From assembly GCA_004379135.1 (NCBI GenBank), contig NBNI01000007.1:483501-547500 (forward strand): 64,000 bases of DNA. Direction: 5' to 3'. Below the pieces are notes generated by a model. The model made no database searches. It was not told the DNA's origin and saw nothing but the letters and a program-made list of their open reading frames with translations. Source of the stretch: Acidimicrobiales bacterium mtb01 (GTDB lineage: Bacteria > Actinomycetota > Acidimicrobiia > Acidimicrobiales > Ilumatobacteraceae). The stretch's first letter is position 1. Every line of letters starts with the position of its first letter. Position numbers and translations under genes: made by a program. Shown here piece after piece: positions 25,845 through 35,113 of this stretch.

Positions 25845-28435
25845 CAGGGGCGCGCCACCTCGGTCGCGATACGCAGTGCTTCGTCGAGACCCTGCGGATT
25901 CTTGCCACCGGCCGTGGCAACGTCGCCCTTGCCGCCACCGCCACCTCCGACCGCCTTGGCCGCATCGCGGATCAGATCACCGGCGGCGCCTTCACCGCTC
26001 GCGACAGCCGCGACCAGTGAGACTCCCCCGGCCGGCGTGAGGCCGCCCAGAACGACGCGTCGGATGCCCGCCACCGCGCGGACCGCCAAGGCGAGATCGC
26101 GGAGTTCGTCGGGCGCCAGACCATCTACGCGTTCGACGACGACTCCATTCGAAGCCGCGGTTGCGAATTCGGTTGCCCGACCTCGGGCCGCTCGCGCCTT
26201 CAACGTCTTGATCTCGTCGAGCGCCGCCTTCAATTCGGCGAGCTTGCGGTTCACACCCTCGACGACGACGTCGGTGCCCACCAGTTCGGCGATCGTCCCG
26301 AGTGTCGACTCCTGCTTCTGCAGAAGACCCAGGCTCCGATCCCCGGCAACGGCCTCGATGCGGCGCAGGTTGGCGCCGATCGATCCTTCGGAGACGATCT
26401 TGATGATGCCGATGTCCCCGGTGGCCGAGACATGGGTGCCGCCGCAGAGTTCGACCGACGGACCGGCTTGGAGGACCCGAACCGTGTCGCCGTACTTGTC
26501 GCCGAAGAAGGCGATGGCACCCTTGGCCAGAGCCTCCTCCTTGCTGGTCTCGTAGGCGGTGACCGCGGTGTTGACGAGGGTTTCGTGGTTGGCGAGTTCT
26601 TCGATTCGAGCGATCTCATCGGCCGACAGAGCGGCGAAATGATTGAAGTCGAAGCGCAACCGGTGGTCGTCGACGAGAGAACCGGCCTGCTTGACGTGAT
26701 CGCCCAGGACCTCGCGCAGGGCCCAGTGGAGGATGTGCGTACCGGTGTGATGGCGCCGGATGGAGGCCCTCCGGTCAGAGTCGATGATGGCGGTCACCAG
26801 TTGCCCGATCGACACCTCTCCGGACACCAGGCGGCAATGATGTCGGCGAAGACCGGGAACGGCGAACGTCGTGTCGAGAACCTCGAGGACGCCGGACGAC
26901 CCTTCGATGCGACCGGTGTCACCGACCTGGCCGCCGCTCTCGGCGTAGAAGGGCGTTCTGTCGAGGAACACGTCGAGCCCGTCGTCGGTTTCGATCACGG
27001 CCAGAACACGAGCGGCGGACTCGTCGGAGGTGTAGCCGACGAAGTTGGTGGTACCGAACTCCTCCAGGATCTCTCGGTAGCGATCCTGGAGTTCCGCGGC
27101 GACGCCCGCCCCCTTGCGCGCCGCCTTGGCGCGTTCCCGCTGCGACGTCATCTCGCGATCGAATCCTTCGCGATCGACCGTCAGACCGCGCTCTCCGACG
27201 ATCTCCTCGGTGACTTCGAGCGGGAATCCGTAGGTGTCGTGCAGAAGGAAGGCGGTTTCTCCGGCCAGACGACCGGCGGAACGAGCGATCTCACCGTCGA
27301 GAATCGCCACACCGGTCTTGAGGGTCTGACGAAAACGCTCCTCTTCGCGGGTCAGGACGTCGACGACGAAGTCGCGTTGCGACACGAGATCGGGGTACGC
27401 ATGGCCCATCACGTCAACTGCGGTCCGGACGAGATCGGGCATCACCAGCTTCTCGGTGCCCAACAAGTAGGCGTGACGTACGGCCCGGCGGATGATGCGG
27501 CGCAGGACGTAGCCGCGACCTTCGTTCGATGGGAAGACACCGTCGCCGACGAGCATCGCGCTGCTGCGGGCGTGCTCGGCCAGGACTCGCAGGCTGAAGC
27601 TCGCCCGATCGTCGTAATCGCCGGTCAGATACCTGGCTCCGGTGAGCGATTGGGCCTGTTCGATCATCGGGAAGAGGGCGTCGGTCTCCCACACCGAGTC
27701 GGTTCCCTGCACAAGAGCCAGAATGCGTTCGAGTCCGGCACCGGTGTCGATCGAAGGCTTCGGAAGCGGGGTGCGCGAACCGTCGGGTGCCTGGTTGAAC
27801 TGCATGAAGACGAGATTCCAGAACTCCATGAAGCGATCGCCGTGCGGATCGTTCAGCGGGCCGCCGTCCGGGCCGAAGGCCGGGCCACGGTCGATGTGAA
27901 GTTCGGAACACGGGCCGCACGGCCCGGTGTCGCCCATCTGCCAGAAGTTGTCCTTGTCACCCAGACGTTGGATCCGGTCGAGGGGAACACCCACCTGTTC
28001 GTGCCAGATCGCCTCGGCTTCGTCGTCACTGGTGTGCACGGTCACCCAGATGCGATCACCGTCGAAGCCGAGATGCTCGGTGACGAGCTCCCAACTCCAG
28101 GGAATGGCCGACTCCTTGAAGTAGTCACCGAACGAGAAGTTCCCGAGCATCTCGAAGAAGACGAGGTGGCGCTTCGTGCGGCCGACATCGTCGAGGTCGT
28201 TGTGCTTGCCTCCGGCGCGGACGCACTTCTGAACGGTGGCGGCTCGTTTGAACGGAGCGATCTCGTCGCCGACGAAGTAGGGCTTGAACGGAACCATGCC
28301 CGCCACCGTGAAGAGAACGGTGGGATCGTGAGGAATCAGGCTCGCCGACGGAACGGCAGTGTGCGACTTGCTCACGAAGAAGTCGGTGAAGGCCTGACGA
28401 AGTTCGTCGGCGGTGCGCGGCGGGCGGCGAGTCAT
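25844..28435 (-). CDS. alaS: Alanyl-tRNA synthetase
   Basis: An 863-aa class II synthetase of normal size. The N-terminal catalytic domain contains VPSASLIPHDPTVLFTVAGM and GPCGPCSELHID; the editing domain has HHTGTHILHWAL and CGGTHVSATGDIG, which together give the zinc ligands; the C-terminal C-Ala domain is Gly-rich (VGGGGGGKGDVATAGG). ATG 28435 (MTRRPPRT) was preferred over a GTG at 28444 because a TAATCT -10 element directly abuts that GTG. First gene of the long operon reaching nusB. Confidence 0.98.
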   Translation of the reverse strand: MTRRPPRTADELRQAFTDFFVSKSHTAVPSASLIPHDPTVLFTVAGMVPFKPYFVGDEIAPFKRAATVQKCVRAGGKHNDLDDVGRTKRHLVFFEMLGNFSFGDYFKESAIPWSWELVTEHLGFDGDRIWVTVHTSDDEAEAIWHEQVGVPLDRIQRLGDKDNFWQMGDTGPCGPCSELHIDRGPAFGPDGGPLNDPHGDRFMEFWNLVFMQFNQAPDGSRTPLPKPSIDTGAGLERILALVQGTDSVWETDALFPMIEQAQSLTGARYLTGDYDDRASFSLRVLAEHARSSAMLVGDGVFPSNEGRGYVLRRIIRRAVRHAYLLGTEKLVMPDLVRTAVDVMGHAYPDLVSQRDFVVDVLTREEERFRQTLKTGVAILDGEIARSAGRLAGETAFLLHDTYGFPLEVTEEIVGERGLTVDREGFDREMTSQRERAKAARKGAGVAAELQDRYREILEEFGTTNFVGYTSDESAARVLAVIETDDGLDVFLDRTPFYAESGGQVGDTGRIEGSSGVLEVLDTTFAVPGLRRHHCRLVSGEVSIGQLVTAIIDSDRRASIRRHHTGTHILHWALREVLGDHVKQAGSLVDDHRLRFDFNHFAALSADEIARIEELANHETLVNTAVTAYETSKEEALAKGAIAFFGDKYGDTVRVLQAGPSVELCGGTHVSATGDIGIIKIVSEGSIGANLRRIEAVAGDRSLGLLQKQESTLGTIAELVGTDVVVEGVNRKLAELKAALDEIKTLKARAARGRATEFATAASNGVVVERVDGLAPDELRDLALAVRAVAGIRRVVLGGLTPAGGVSLVAAVASGEGAAGDLIRDAAKAVGGGGGGKGDVATAGGKNPQGLDEALRIATEVARP

Positions 28436-28444
28436 GGAATTCAC

Positions 28445-28450
28445 AGATTA
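28445..28450 (-). promoter_or_regulatory. -10 hexamer TAATCT for alaS operon
   Basis: TAATCT ends 9 nt before the alaS ATG at 28435. It would drive the 11-gene unit to nusB with almost no leader. Confidence 0.5.
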
Positions 28451-28464
28451 CCTCTGCCTCCCCT

Positions 28465-28470
28465 TAGCCT
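28465..28470 (+). promoter_or_regulatory. -10 hexamer TAGCCT for the cysteine-rich protein gene
   Basis: TAGCCT ends 6 nt before the GTG at 28477. It is divergent from the alaS -10, with only 14 bp between the two hexamers. Confidence 0.45.
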
Positions 28471-28476
28471 GTCCTG

Positions 28477-29277
28477 GTGACCCCTCGACGCGTACCCGTG
28501 CCCGGCGTGAACAAGCGCTACGAAGACCTCCACGAGATGGTCTCGTTCGAAGATCCGACCGAGCAACGGACCTGGATCGTCGACGCCACGTTCTTGCGAT
28601 CGTCGTGGAAGTGCATCTTCGGCGAGGGCTGCAAGGGGGTCCTCGAAACGGACGCCACGCACCTCAACCAGGGCTGCTGCTCCTACGGAGCGCACTTCGG
28701 CGACGAGGAGGATGTGGCCAAGGTCGTCAAGCACGCTGTTCGTCTCACCGAGAAGAATTGGCAGTTCAAGAAGAAGGCCTCGTCCGGATTCCTGAAGAAG
28801 ATGCCGAGCGGTGAAACCGCCACTCGGCGTGTCGACGGCGCCTGCATCTTCCTCAACCGGCCTGGCTTCGAAGGCGGCGAGGGATGCGCCCTCCACATCG
28901 GCGCACTCGAAGCCGGTGAGCGGCCACTCGATTGGAAACCGACGGTTTGTTGGCAGCTCCCCATCCACCTCGAGCACTCGGAAGACGACACCGGCTGGGT
29001 CACGACGATCCTGCGCGAGTGGAAGCGTCGCGACTGGGGCGTCAGTGGCGACGAGTTCCACTGGTGGTGCACCGACACACCCGATTCGTTCATCGGTCGC
29101 GATCCGGTCTACAAGTATCTCCGCGACGAGATCGTCGAACTGGTGGGCAAGAAGGTGTACGACTGCATCGTCGAACTCCTCGAGCGGCCGCGCAACACTC
29201 CGCTCCCCCACGAGGCCGAAGTGCGACTCACCGCCCGCCGGAAGGGTTCAGCGGCGAAGAAGTCGACCAAGCGCTAG
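28477..29277 (+). CDS. Cysteine-cluster protein of unknown function (YkgJ/DUF3109-like)
   Basis: A 266-aa protein with nine cysteines: Cys46, 52, 67, 68, 123, 137, 158, 198 and 230. The arrangement WKCIFGEGCKG, GCCSYGAHF and ACIFLNRPGFEGGEGC resembles the Cys-cluster of YkgJ/DUF3109 proteins, thought to hold zinc or an Fe-S cluster; this is resemblance only. A Lys-rich C-terminus (RRKGSAAKKSTKR) may bind nucleic acid. It is transcribed divergently from alaS over a 41-bp gap and converges with typA. Function unknown. Confidence 0.82.
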   Translation: MTPRRVPVPGVNKRYEDLHEMVSFEDPTEQRTWIVDATFLRSSWKCIFGEGCKGVLETDATHLNQGCCSYGAHFGDEEDVAKVVKHAVRLTEKNWQFKKKASSGFLKKMPSGETATRRVDGACIFLNRPGFEGGEGCALHIGALEAGERPLDWKPTVCWQLPIHLEHSEDDTGWVTTILREWKRRDWGVSGDEFHWWCTDTPDSFIGRDPVYKYLRDEIVELVGKKVYDCIVELLERPRNTPLPHEAEVRLTARRKGSAAKKSTKR

Positions 29278-29314
29278 ACGAGTCGATTCGGCGCGACCGT
29301 TCAGGTGCGTCCGA

Positions 29315-31150
29315 TCAGGCATTCGCCTGCTTGAAGGCCTTGCGGCGATCCTCGAGACCGAGGTGCCGCTTGCGAACGCGAATGTTGGCCGGCGTGACCT
29401 CGACCAGTTCGTCGTCGGCGATCCATTCGATGGCGCTCTCCAAGGTGTGGATGCGCGCCGCCGCCAACTTCACGCCGTCGTCGTGGCTGTGGGTCCGGAT
29501 GTTGGTCTTCTCCTTGGCGCGAACCGCGTTGACCACCATCTCGTCGCCACGGGCGCTCTCGCCCACGACCATTCCCTCGTACACCTTGTCGCCCGGTTGG
29601 ACGAACAGCTCTCCTCGCAATTGCAGATTGTCGAGTGCGTAGGCGGTGACCATGCCCTCGCGGTCGGCGATCATCGCGCCGCCACTGCGATGCGGAAGAT
29701 CGCCCGCCCAAGGAGTCCAGCCGGCATGGTGCTGATGGAGCATCGCGGTTCCGCGAGTGGCCGAAAGCAGCAGCGAACGGAAGCCGATCAATCCACGGCT
29801 CGGGCACTCGAACGTGACGATCGTGCGACCCGGATCACCCGATCGCAGATCGGTGACCCGACCTTTGCGTGGCGCGAGAGCCTGCGTGACGGTTCCGACG
29901 TGTTCGTCGGGCACGTCGCACACACCGCGCTCGAGCGGTTCGTACTTCTTTCCGTTCACTTCCTTGGTGATGACTTCGGGCCGACTGACCTGGAGCTCGT
30001 AGCCCTCGCGCCGCATCGATTCGATGAGGACCGCCAACTGGAGCTCGCCACGGCCGGCGACCTCCATGACATCGGCGGTGTCGGTCTCGCGAAGTTTGAT
30101 CGACACGTTGCCGAGCACCTCGCGGCGAAGGCGATCGAGGATGTGCCGCGACGTCAGATACTTGCCTTCCCGGCCGGCGAACGGAGAGGTGTTGACCCCG
30201 AAAGTCATGGCCAGCACCGGTTCGTCCACCGACAGACGTGGCAGGGCGACCGGATTCTCGACCGAGGCGATGGTGTCGCCGATTTCCACCTCGGGGAAAC
30301 CGGCCACGACGAACAAGTCGCCGGCTGACAGCACGTCCTGATCGGCGCGTCCGACACCTGCGAACGACATGAGCGAACTCAGCCGCCGTTTGAGAGGCGG
30401 CTGACCCTCGGCGAACTCTTCCTCGAGCAGGGCGACCATCTCGCCCTTGCGCAACTCGCCTTGGTAGATGCGACCGATCGCCAGACGGCCGAGATAGTCG
30501 CTCGCATCGAGGTTGGTGACGAGTGCCTGCAGTGGTGCGGTCGGGTCTCCGGGCGGAGCCGGAATGCGCGAGACGATCGCGTCGAGCAGGGCCGACAGAT
30601 CGGCGTCGGCGGCCGGCATCCCGAGTCCCGTCATGGCCCGACCCTCGCGGGCGACCGCCGAAATCACGTCGAACTCGATGTGATGATCGGCGGCCTCGAG
30701 GTCGATGAAGAGTTGGTAGACCTCGTCGAGAACCTCGTCCGGTCGGGCGTCCTGGCGGTCGACTTTGTTGATCACGACGATGGCCGGCAGATCGCGGGCC
30801 AAGGCCTTCTGGAGCACGTAACGGGTCTGCGGGAGCGGACCTTCGGCCGCGTCGACGAGAAGAATCACGCCATCCACCATGGTGAGGGCTCGTTCGACCT
30901 CGCCTCCGAAGTCGGCGTGGCCGGGCGTGTCGACCAAATTGATCTTCACACCGTTCCAAGTGATGGACGCGGCCTTGGCCAGGATCGTGATGCCGCGTTC
31001 GCGTTCCTGATCGTTGGAGTCCATGACACGATCGACGACGGCTTGATGAGCGGCGAACGTTCCGGTGGCCCGCAGCAAGGCGTCCACCAGTGTCGTCTTG
31101 CCATGATCGACGTGCGCGACGAGAGCGACATTCCGGAGCTGGTGGTTCAT
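29315..31150 (-). CDS. typA: Translational GTPase TypA/BipA
   Basis: A 611-aa ribosome-binding GTPase. G motifs are clear: [16 protein letters not shown] (G1), [13 protein letters not shown] (G2), [13 protein letters not shown] (G3), [15 protein letters not shown] (G4). Domains II, III and V and the TypA-specific C-terminal domain ([19 protein letters not shown]) follow. It assists ribosome assembly and stress responses. It is the last gene of the group beginning with DUF3151. Confidence 0.97.
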   Translation of the reverse strand: MNHQLRNVALVAHVDHGKTTLVDALLRATGTFAAHQAVVDRVMDSNDQERERGITILAKAASITWNGVKINLVDTPGHADFGGEVERALTMVDGVILLVDAAEGPLPQTRYVLQKALARDLPAIVVINKVDRQDARPDEVLDEVYQLFIDLEAADHHIEFDVISAVAREGRAMTGLGMPAADADLSALLDAIVSRIPAPPGDPTAPLQALVTNLDASDYLGRLAIGRIYQGELRKGEMVALLEEEFAEGQPPLKRRLSSLMSFAGVGRADQDVLSAGDLFVVAGFPEVEIGDTIASVENPVALPRLSVDEPVLAMTFGVNTSPFAGREGKYLTSRHILDRLRREVLGNVSIKLRETDTADVMEVAGRGELQLAVLIESMRREGYELQVSRPEVITKEVNGKKYEPLERGVCDVPDEHVGTVTQALAPRKGRVTDLRSGDPGRTIVTFECPSRGLIGFRSLLLSATRGTAMLHQHHAGWTPWAGDLPHRSGGAMIADREGMVTAYALDNLQLRGELFVQPGDKVYEGMVVGESARGDEMVVNAVRAKEKTNIRTHSHDDGVKLAAARIHTLESAIEWIADDELVEVTPANIRVRKRHLGLEDRRKAFKQANA

Positions 31151-31157
31151 CGACGAA

Positions 31158-31355
31158 CTACTGGTCGTCGGATTCGTCGTCGAGCTCGGAATCGTCCTCG
31201 TCGAAGACCACGCCGTATTTCTCGGCGAGGGCGGCGTACTCGTCGTCCTGCGAACGCGGAGAGCGATCGTTGCCCAGGCCCAGGTCGAACGCGCTGGGAC
31301 CGGCTTGCTTCAACTTGCGCGCCTCTTCGAAGCGGCGATGTCGACCCTTTTTCAC
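31158..31355 (-). CDS. Small charged protein (DUF3073-like?)
   Basis: A 65-aa protein with a basic start, VKKGRHRRFEEARKLKQAG, and a very acidic tail (DEDDSELDDESDDQ). The basic part recalls the small actinobacterial DUF3073 proteins, but the match is weak. GTG 31355 was chosen: GGAG lies 7 nt before it, while the longer frame's GTG at 31409 lies directly after a -10-like TACACT. It ends 7 nt before typA, so the two are likely co-expressed. Confidence 0.68.
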   Translation of the reverse strand: MKKGRHRRFEEARKLKQAGPSAFDLGLGNDRSPRSQDDEYAALAEKYGVVFDEDDSELDDESDDQ

Positions 31356-31413
31356 TGCAGGGCTCCGAACTGAATCTTGGGGGCTGAACACGGCGAGGAC
31401 ACCGAGCACGAAA

Positions 31414-31419
31414 AGTGTA
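31414..31419 (-). promoter_or_regulatory. -10 hexamer TACACT before the small charged protein and typA
   Basis: TACACT in the gap after rnd, about 58 nt before the GTG at 31355, suggests a separate promoter for the small gene and typA. The leader carries GGAG. Confidence 0.4.
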
Positions 31420-31465
31420 GGGCTTTCCGGACCAGCCTGCTCAGGATTTGATGCGAAAACCCTGG

Positions 31466-32635
31466 TCAGGAGCCAGTCTGGCCCGGAGCCTCGAACATCA
31501 CGAGGCCCCCATGGCCGTCGAAGGCCAGCCCGGTCCGGCCCGCCACCAGGGCCCCCAGATCCCGACCGACGAGGTCGTATCGCCAGCCGTGGGCCAGACG
31601 GGCATCGGGTTCGTCACGAAGGAACTCGACGATGTCGGATCGGGTTCCGATCAGCATCGGATCGATCTCCTCGCGCCGGGCAACCTCGCTCAGCCAGGCC
31701 GAGACCAAGGTGACCGCGGGCCGAAGTCGCCGATCGAGCTCGTCGCCCTCCATCGCCGGAAGATCGAGGGGCGTCTCGACACCGCGTGCGACCGCGGCGA
31801 GGATCTCGTTCGCGATCGTTCCGCGCGAGTGGCGCTCGTCGACTCCCCGAGCCTGCGCGAGATCCTGAAGGGTTCGCGGTTCGCGTTGGGCGATTCCCTG
31901 CAGGGCGAGATCGGGAAGGACCTGCCGCGGCGGGATGTCGCTCGCCATCGCGCGACGTTCGCGCCATTCGGCCACCGCCGCAAGAACTCCACGAGTGCGC
32001 GGTCGCATCGCACGGAGGTCCTTCATGCGCGTCCAGGCGAGTGTCGGATCGGACGGTCCGACCTTGCGCTGCAGCAGTTCACGGCAGGCTTCGAGCGCCC
32101 AGTCGAGACGATCGCGTTCGCGGAGGTTCTTCTCCAAGCGGTCGGTCAACTCGAACAGGTGCTCGACGTCGGCCGCCGCGTAGGTCTTCTGTGCATCGGT
32201 GAGCGGGCGACGGAGCCAATCGGTGAGGCGGTCACCCTTGGGCAGTGCTTGGCGCAGTTCGGCGTTGACGAGATTGGCGAGAGACGGTGTGGAGTAGCCG
32301 ACGAAACCAGCGGCCAACTGCGTGTCGAAGATGGAAGCGGGTCCTGTCCCGAGCGAATGCGCGAGGACGTCGAGATCCTGTTGAGCGGCATGGAACACGA
32401 ACAGCCGGTCGGACCGGAAGAGGCCGACGAGTGCCGTCACGTCGCACGCGAGCGGATCGACGAGCGCGACGTCCTGCCGTCCCGACGTCTCCCAGGCGAA
32501 TTGCATGAGGGCCAACCGCGGGTAATACGTGCGCTCGCGATGGAACTCCGTGTCGACGGCGATCCGCGAAGCCGTCGACATCTCGCCGATCAGTTCGGCG
32601 AGATCGTTGTCGCTGGCCACCCAGCGCAACGTCAC
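31466..32635 (-). CDS. rnd: Ribonuclease D-like 3'-5' exonuclease with HRDC domain
   Basis: A 389-aa DEDD-type exonuclease. Exo I is IAVDTEFHRERTYYPRLAL, exo II lies in FVFHAAQQDLDVLAHSLG, and exo III is TYAAADVEHLFELTDRL with the Tyr-x3-Asp pair. HRDC-like helices follow in the C-terminal half. It trims structured RNA 3' ends. GTG start at 32635 forms GTGA with the rhodanese gene stop; the open frame upstream is not family-like. Confidence 0.92.
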   Translation of the reverse strand: MTLRWVASDNDLAELIGEMSTASRIAVDTEFHRERTYYPRLALMQFAWETSGRQDVALVDPLACDVTALVGLFRSDRLFVFHAAQQDLDVLAHSLGTGPASIFDTQLAAGFVGYSTPSLANLVNAELRQALPKGDRLTDWLRRPLTDAQKTYAAADVEHLFELTDRLEKNLRERDRLDWALEACRELLQRKVGPSDPTLAWTRMKDLRAMRPRTRGVLAAVAEWRERRAMASDIPPRQVLPDLALQGIAQREPRTLQDLAQARGVDERHSRGTIANEILAAVARGVETPLDLPAMEGDELDRRLRPAVTLVSAWLSEVARREEIDPMLIGTRSDIVEFLRDEPDARLAHGWRYDLVGRDLGALVAGRTGLAFDGHGGLVMFEAPGQTGS

Positions 32636-32946
32636 GATGGCGACGATCCTTCGACGACCTCGCGTCCGCTCGCGACCCACGCCATGGTTCCGCCCGCGAT
32701 GTTCACGACGTCGAAACCGGCGTCGGCGAGGAACTCGCAGGCCCGCATGCTGCGACCCCCCGACTTGCAGATCACGTACAGCGTGGATCCACGGAATCCC
32801 GACAGGTCGGCTGACGGAATGGTGCCGAGGGGGACAAGGACGGCGCCGCGAACGTGACCGGCCGAATACTCGTCGGGTTCGCGGACGTCGATCAACGGTA
32901 CGGTTCCCAGACTCGCGAGTTCGGCGACGTCGACTTCCTTGATCAT
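32632..32946 (-). CDS. Single-domain rhodanese (sulfurtransferase)
   Basis: A 104-aa rhodanese domain alone. It has PLIDVREPDEYSAGHVRGAV and the active-site loop VICKSGGRSMRAC with the catalytic Cys, then NIAGGTMAWV. It carries persulfide sulfur between partners; a link with the preceding MobA-like gene is possible but only positional. ATG start at 32946, 27 bp after the mobA-like gene, and a four-base overlap with rnd. Confidence 0.92.
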   Translation of the reverse strand: MIKEVDVAELASLGTVPLIDVREPDEYSAGHVRGAVLVPLGTIPSADLSGFRGSTLYVICKSGGRSMRACEFLADAGFDVVNIAGGTMAWVASGREVVEGSSPS

Positions 32947-32973
32947 GTCGATCTCCTTGGCTGCGGAGCCAAA

Positions 32974-33537
32974 CTACTCGTCGAGCAGATCGTCCGGGGT
33001 GTTCACGTTGCGGAGTCTCCGGTCGTCCATCTGGACCCAACGCACCGAAATCGTGTCGAGCAGACCGTGGACGGAGCGCTCCCCCGACTCGAACCAGTCG
33101 TCCACGACCGATCGCGCCCCTTCGGTTCGCCAAACCGACAGGAGACCTTGTTTCCCGAGCGTCGGGCCGACCGCGGCCGCTGCGACGTCGCCTGGCCCGA
33201 GGGCGGTGGTCAGGTCGTCGAAGACATCGGCGCCGGCGGCCACGAGGTCGACGGCCAGAACGGCCGTCAGGTCGCACCGCGAGTGACGAAGCGCGGTTCG
33301 CAGGCCGTCGAGAGGGCCCTGTCCGCCTTCGTCGTCGACGATGACATCGACACCATCGAGCGATGTCAAAGCACGAAGGGACTCGGGAACCCGGTGGATC
33401 ACCGAGACACGATCGCACCACCTCAGTGCGTCGACTGCGACCGCCACGAGCGGCCGACCGTTCGACAAGACCATCGCCTTGTCGACGCCCATGCGACGAC
33501 TCAGTCCGCCGGCCAACACGAAACCGTGGATGGTCAC
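32974..33537 (-). CDS. MobA-like molybdenum cofactor guanylyltransferase/NTP transferase
   Basis: A 187-aa nucleotidyltransferase. The GTP-binding loop is FVLAGGLSRRMGVDKA, matching the GGxSxRMGxDK motif of MobA, and VDLVAAGADVF is near the metal-binding Asp position (usually CDxP, here VDLV). VNTPDDL ends the protein, as in MobA. The role may be attachment of GMP to molybdopterin, but no other cofactor genes are near. GTG 33537 overlaps the DUF3151 stop (GTGA). Confidence 0.85.
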   Translation of the reverse strand: MTIHGFVLAGGLSRRMGVDKAMVLSNGRPLVAVAVDALRWCDRVSVIHRVPESLRALTSLDGVDVIVDDEGGQGPLDGLRTALRHSRCDLTAVLAVDLVAAGADVFDDLTTALGPGDVAAAAVGPTLGKQGLLSVWRTEGARSVVDDWFESGERSVHGLLDTISVRWVQMDDRRLRNVNTPDDLLDE

Positions 33538-33962
33538 GTCAATTCGGGCGGAACGCTCGGCTCGAGTTGCCGAACGAACAAGCGACATCTCTCGGCTTCG
33601 TCGTCCTCGCCGATCGCGGAGGCACTACGAGCCAATCCGGCGATGCAGGACAGGACTCCACGATTTCCTTCGTGCGTCCAGCGGACGTAACCGGATCCGC
33701 GCCACCCGTTGGCGCGCAGCGCATCGAGTCCTCGGTGGTAGCCCACACGGTAAAAGGCGTACTTCGACACGGGGTCGCTCGTCGCGTCGGCCAATTCGGC
33801 CCACGCCCGACTCGACCGCGGGTTTCGTGCCGCGACAGTTGCAAGTTCCGACACCGAACCGGCGGCTTGCTTCAGTGCGTGCAACAGCTCGACCGGAGTC
33901 GGGGGAAGCACTGTCTCAGGAGGGCCGGAGGTCGTCAGTCGAACCGGGTTCACGTCGCTCAT
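33534..33962 (-). CDS. DUF3151-family protein
   Basis: A 142-aa protein typical of actinobacteria. The conserved core is YAFYRVGYHRGLDALRANGW and YVRWTHEGNRGVLSCIAGL, followed by IGEDDEAERCRLFVRQLEP, which I recognise as the DUF3151 signature. Function unknown. The helical build suggests a small soluble protein. It is the first gene of the group with the MobA-like gene, rhodanese and rnd. Confidence 0.9.
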   Translation of the reverse strand: MSDVNPVRLTTSGPPETVLPPTPVELLHALKQAAGSVSELATVAARNPRSSRAWAELADATSDPVSKYAFYRVGYHRGLDALRANGWRGSGYVRWTHEGNRGVLSCIAGLARSASAIGEDDEAERCRLFVRQLEPSVPPELT

Positions 33963-34008
33963 GCTTCCGATGCTCTCACAGTTCCATCTCGGTCGATCCC
34001 CGATGGCA

Positions 34009-34014
34009 TAGGGT
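34009..34014 (+). promoter_or_regulatory. -10 hexamer TAGGGT for the small membrane protein
   Basis: TAGGGT ends 7 nt before the GTG at 34022. Confidence 0.4.
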
Positions 34015-34021
34015 GATCATC

Positions 34022-34285
34022 GTGATATCGGTCGCCGCCGACACCCTCAAGAACTTCGTGACCGCCGGAGCCTTCGTTCCGATCGTCATCGGCCTGATCC
34101 TGGTCAAGATCGTGGTGAGCACCGTCGCCCGACTGGTCATCGTCGTCGTGGCCTTGGCCCTGGGCGTCGCCGTGTTCACGCAACGCGCGCAGATCGACGA
34201 CTGCATCGACGACTCCTCGGTCTCCACCTCGGGCGCAACGGTGTCCTGCAGCCTCTTCGGATTCGACGTCGACCTCCAACTCTGA
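34022..34285 (+). CDS. Small membrane protein, unknown
   Basis: An 87-aa protein with two nearly continuous hydrophobic stretches (AFVPIVIGLILVKIVV and ARLVIVVVALALGVAVF) and a polar C-terminus holding two cysteines 17 residues apart (DDCIDDSSVS and VSCSLFGFD), which may form a disulfide outside the cell. GTG start at 34022, with a -10 box close upstream. Its TGA is directly followed by the stop of the convergent hydrolase. Family unknown. Confidence 0.65.
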   Translation: MISVAADTLKNFVTAGAFVPIVIGLILVKIVVSTVARLVIVVVALALGVAVFTQRAQIDDCIDDSSVSTSGATVSCSLFGFDVDLQL

Positions 34286-35092
34286 TCAACCACTTCGCCC
34301 GATCAGGGCGAGGAGCGGTCGAACGAGCTTCTCGGCGAATTCCATCGGTCGACTCGAGTGGGCGTTGTGATGCGCGCCTTCGAGTACGACGAGCGGAATG
34401 CTTCCGCACTCATCGGCCAGCAGCCGGCTCCCTCTCTGCACGTGTTCGGCGGCGCGGGTGCCGACGCCCACCACCACGGGGCATTCCACTCGATCGAACT
34501 CGTACGGACGGCCGCGTCGGAGACTTGCCAGTTCGCCCACCAGGACCACACCCTCGGCTCGGCGCGCGGTGCGGGTTCGTTCGGGGAGACGATCCCACCG
34601 CTCGTCGCCGATGAATCGACGCAGGAAGTTCTCGGCGGCGACTTCGGGTCGATCGGCCGCCTCGAGTGCCGCGGCACCACCGGAGGATCGCGACCACCAG
34701 GGTTCCCACGACATCGGACTCTCGTAGATCACCAGACCGTCCACGAGGTCGGGCCTTTCCGAGGCAGCGGCGAGGGCCACGACTCCCCCGAAACTGTGCC
34801 CGACGACTGCGACGGGTCCACTGTCGGCGCGAACGACCTGCAGGACCTCGAGAAGGTCGGCGGTGTGCCGGGAGATGTCGAATGGTCCGGCCAGTCCATT
34901 CGAGCGCGCGTAACCGCGCCGGTCGTACGTGAGGCAAGCCACGTCGGGCAGCGACCGACACAATCGAGAGAACGACCCCTGTCGGTCCATGCTTCCGTGG
35001 ACAATGACCACCCGAAACTCCGAAGAGTCGATTCCGAACTCCTGGGCCGAATGGAGGACCGAGTCCGGCCCGATGTTTCGACCGAGTGTCAT
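34286..35092 (-). CDS. Alpha/beta hydrolase
   Basis: A 268-aa alpha/beta-hydrolase fold. The oxyanion strand is VVIVHGSMDRQGSF, the nucleophile elbow is VVGHSFGGVVAL with Ser100, and the late His lies in VLEGAHHNAHSS. CLTYDRRGYARSNG is typical of the family. The substrate is unknown. It is divergent from a histidine phosphatase gene over only 21 bp and both appear leaderless from one shared -10 element. Confidence 0.88.
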   Translation of the reverse strand: MTLGRNIGPDSVLHSAQEFGIDSSEFRVVIVHGSMDRQGSFSRLCRSLPDVACLTYDRRGYARSNGLAGPFDISRHTADLLEVLQVVRADSGPVAVVGHSFGGVVALAAASERPDLVDGLVIYESPMSWEPWWSRSSGGAAALEAADRPEVAAENFLRRFIGDERWDRLPERTRTARRAEGVVLVGELASLRRGRPYEFDRVECPVVVGVGTRAAEHVQRGSRLLADECGSIPLVVLEGAHHNAHSSRPMEFAEKLVRPLLALIGRSG

Positions 35093-35099
35093 ACCTGCT

Positions 35100-35105
35100 T
35101 ATCTA
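35100..35105. promoter_or_regulatory. Shared bidirectional -10 element TATCTA/TAGATA
   Basis: One hexamer reads TATCTA on the plus strand, 8 nt before the ATG at 35114, and TAGATA on the minus strand, 7 nt before the ATG at 35092. Both genes could be transcribed leaderless from it. The intergenic region is only 21 bp. Confidence 0.5.
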
Positions 35106-35113
35106 GTTCACCG

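Noticed and set aside
26432-28480. A 682-codon open frame on the plus strand opposite alaS
   Set aside because: It is a mirror of alaS codon bias with no family motif, and it would overlap the promoter region of the cysteine-rich gene.
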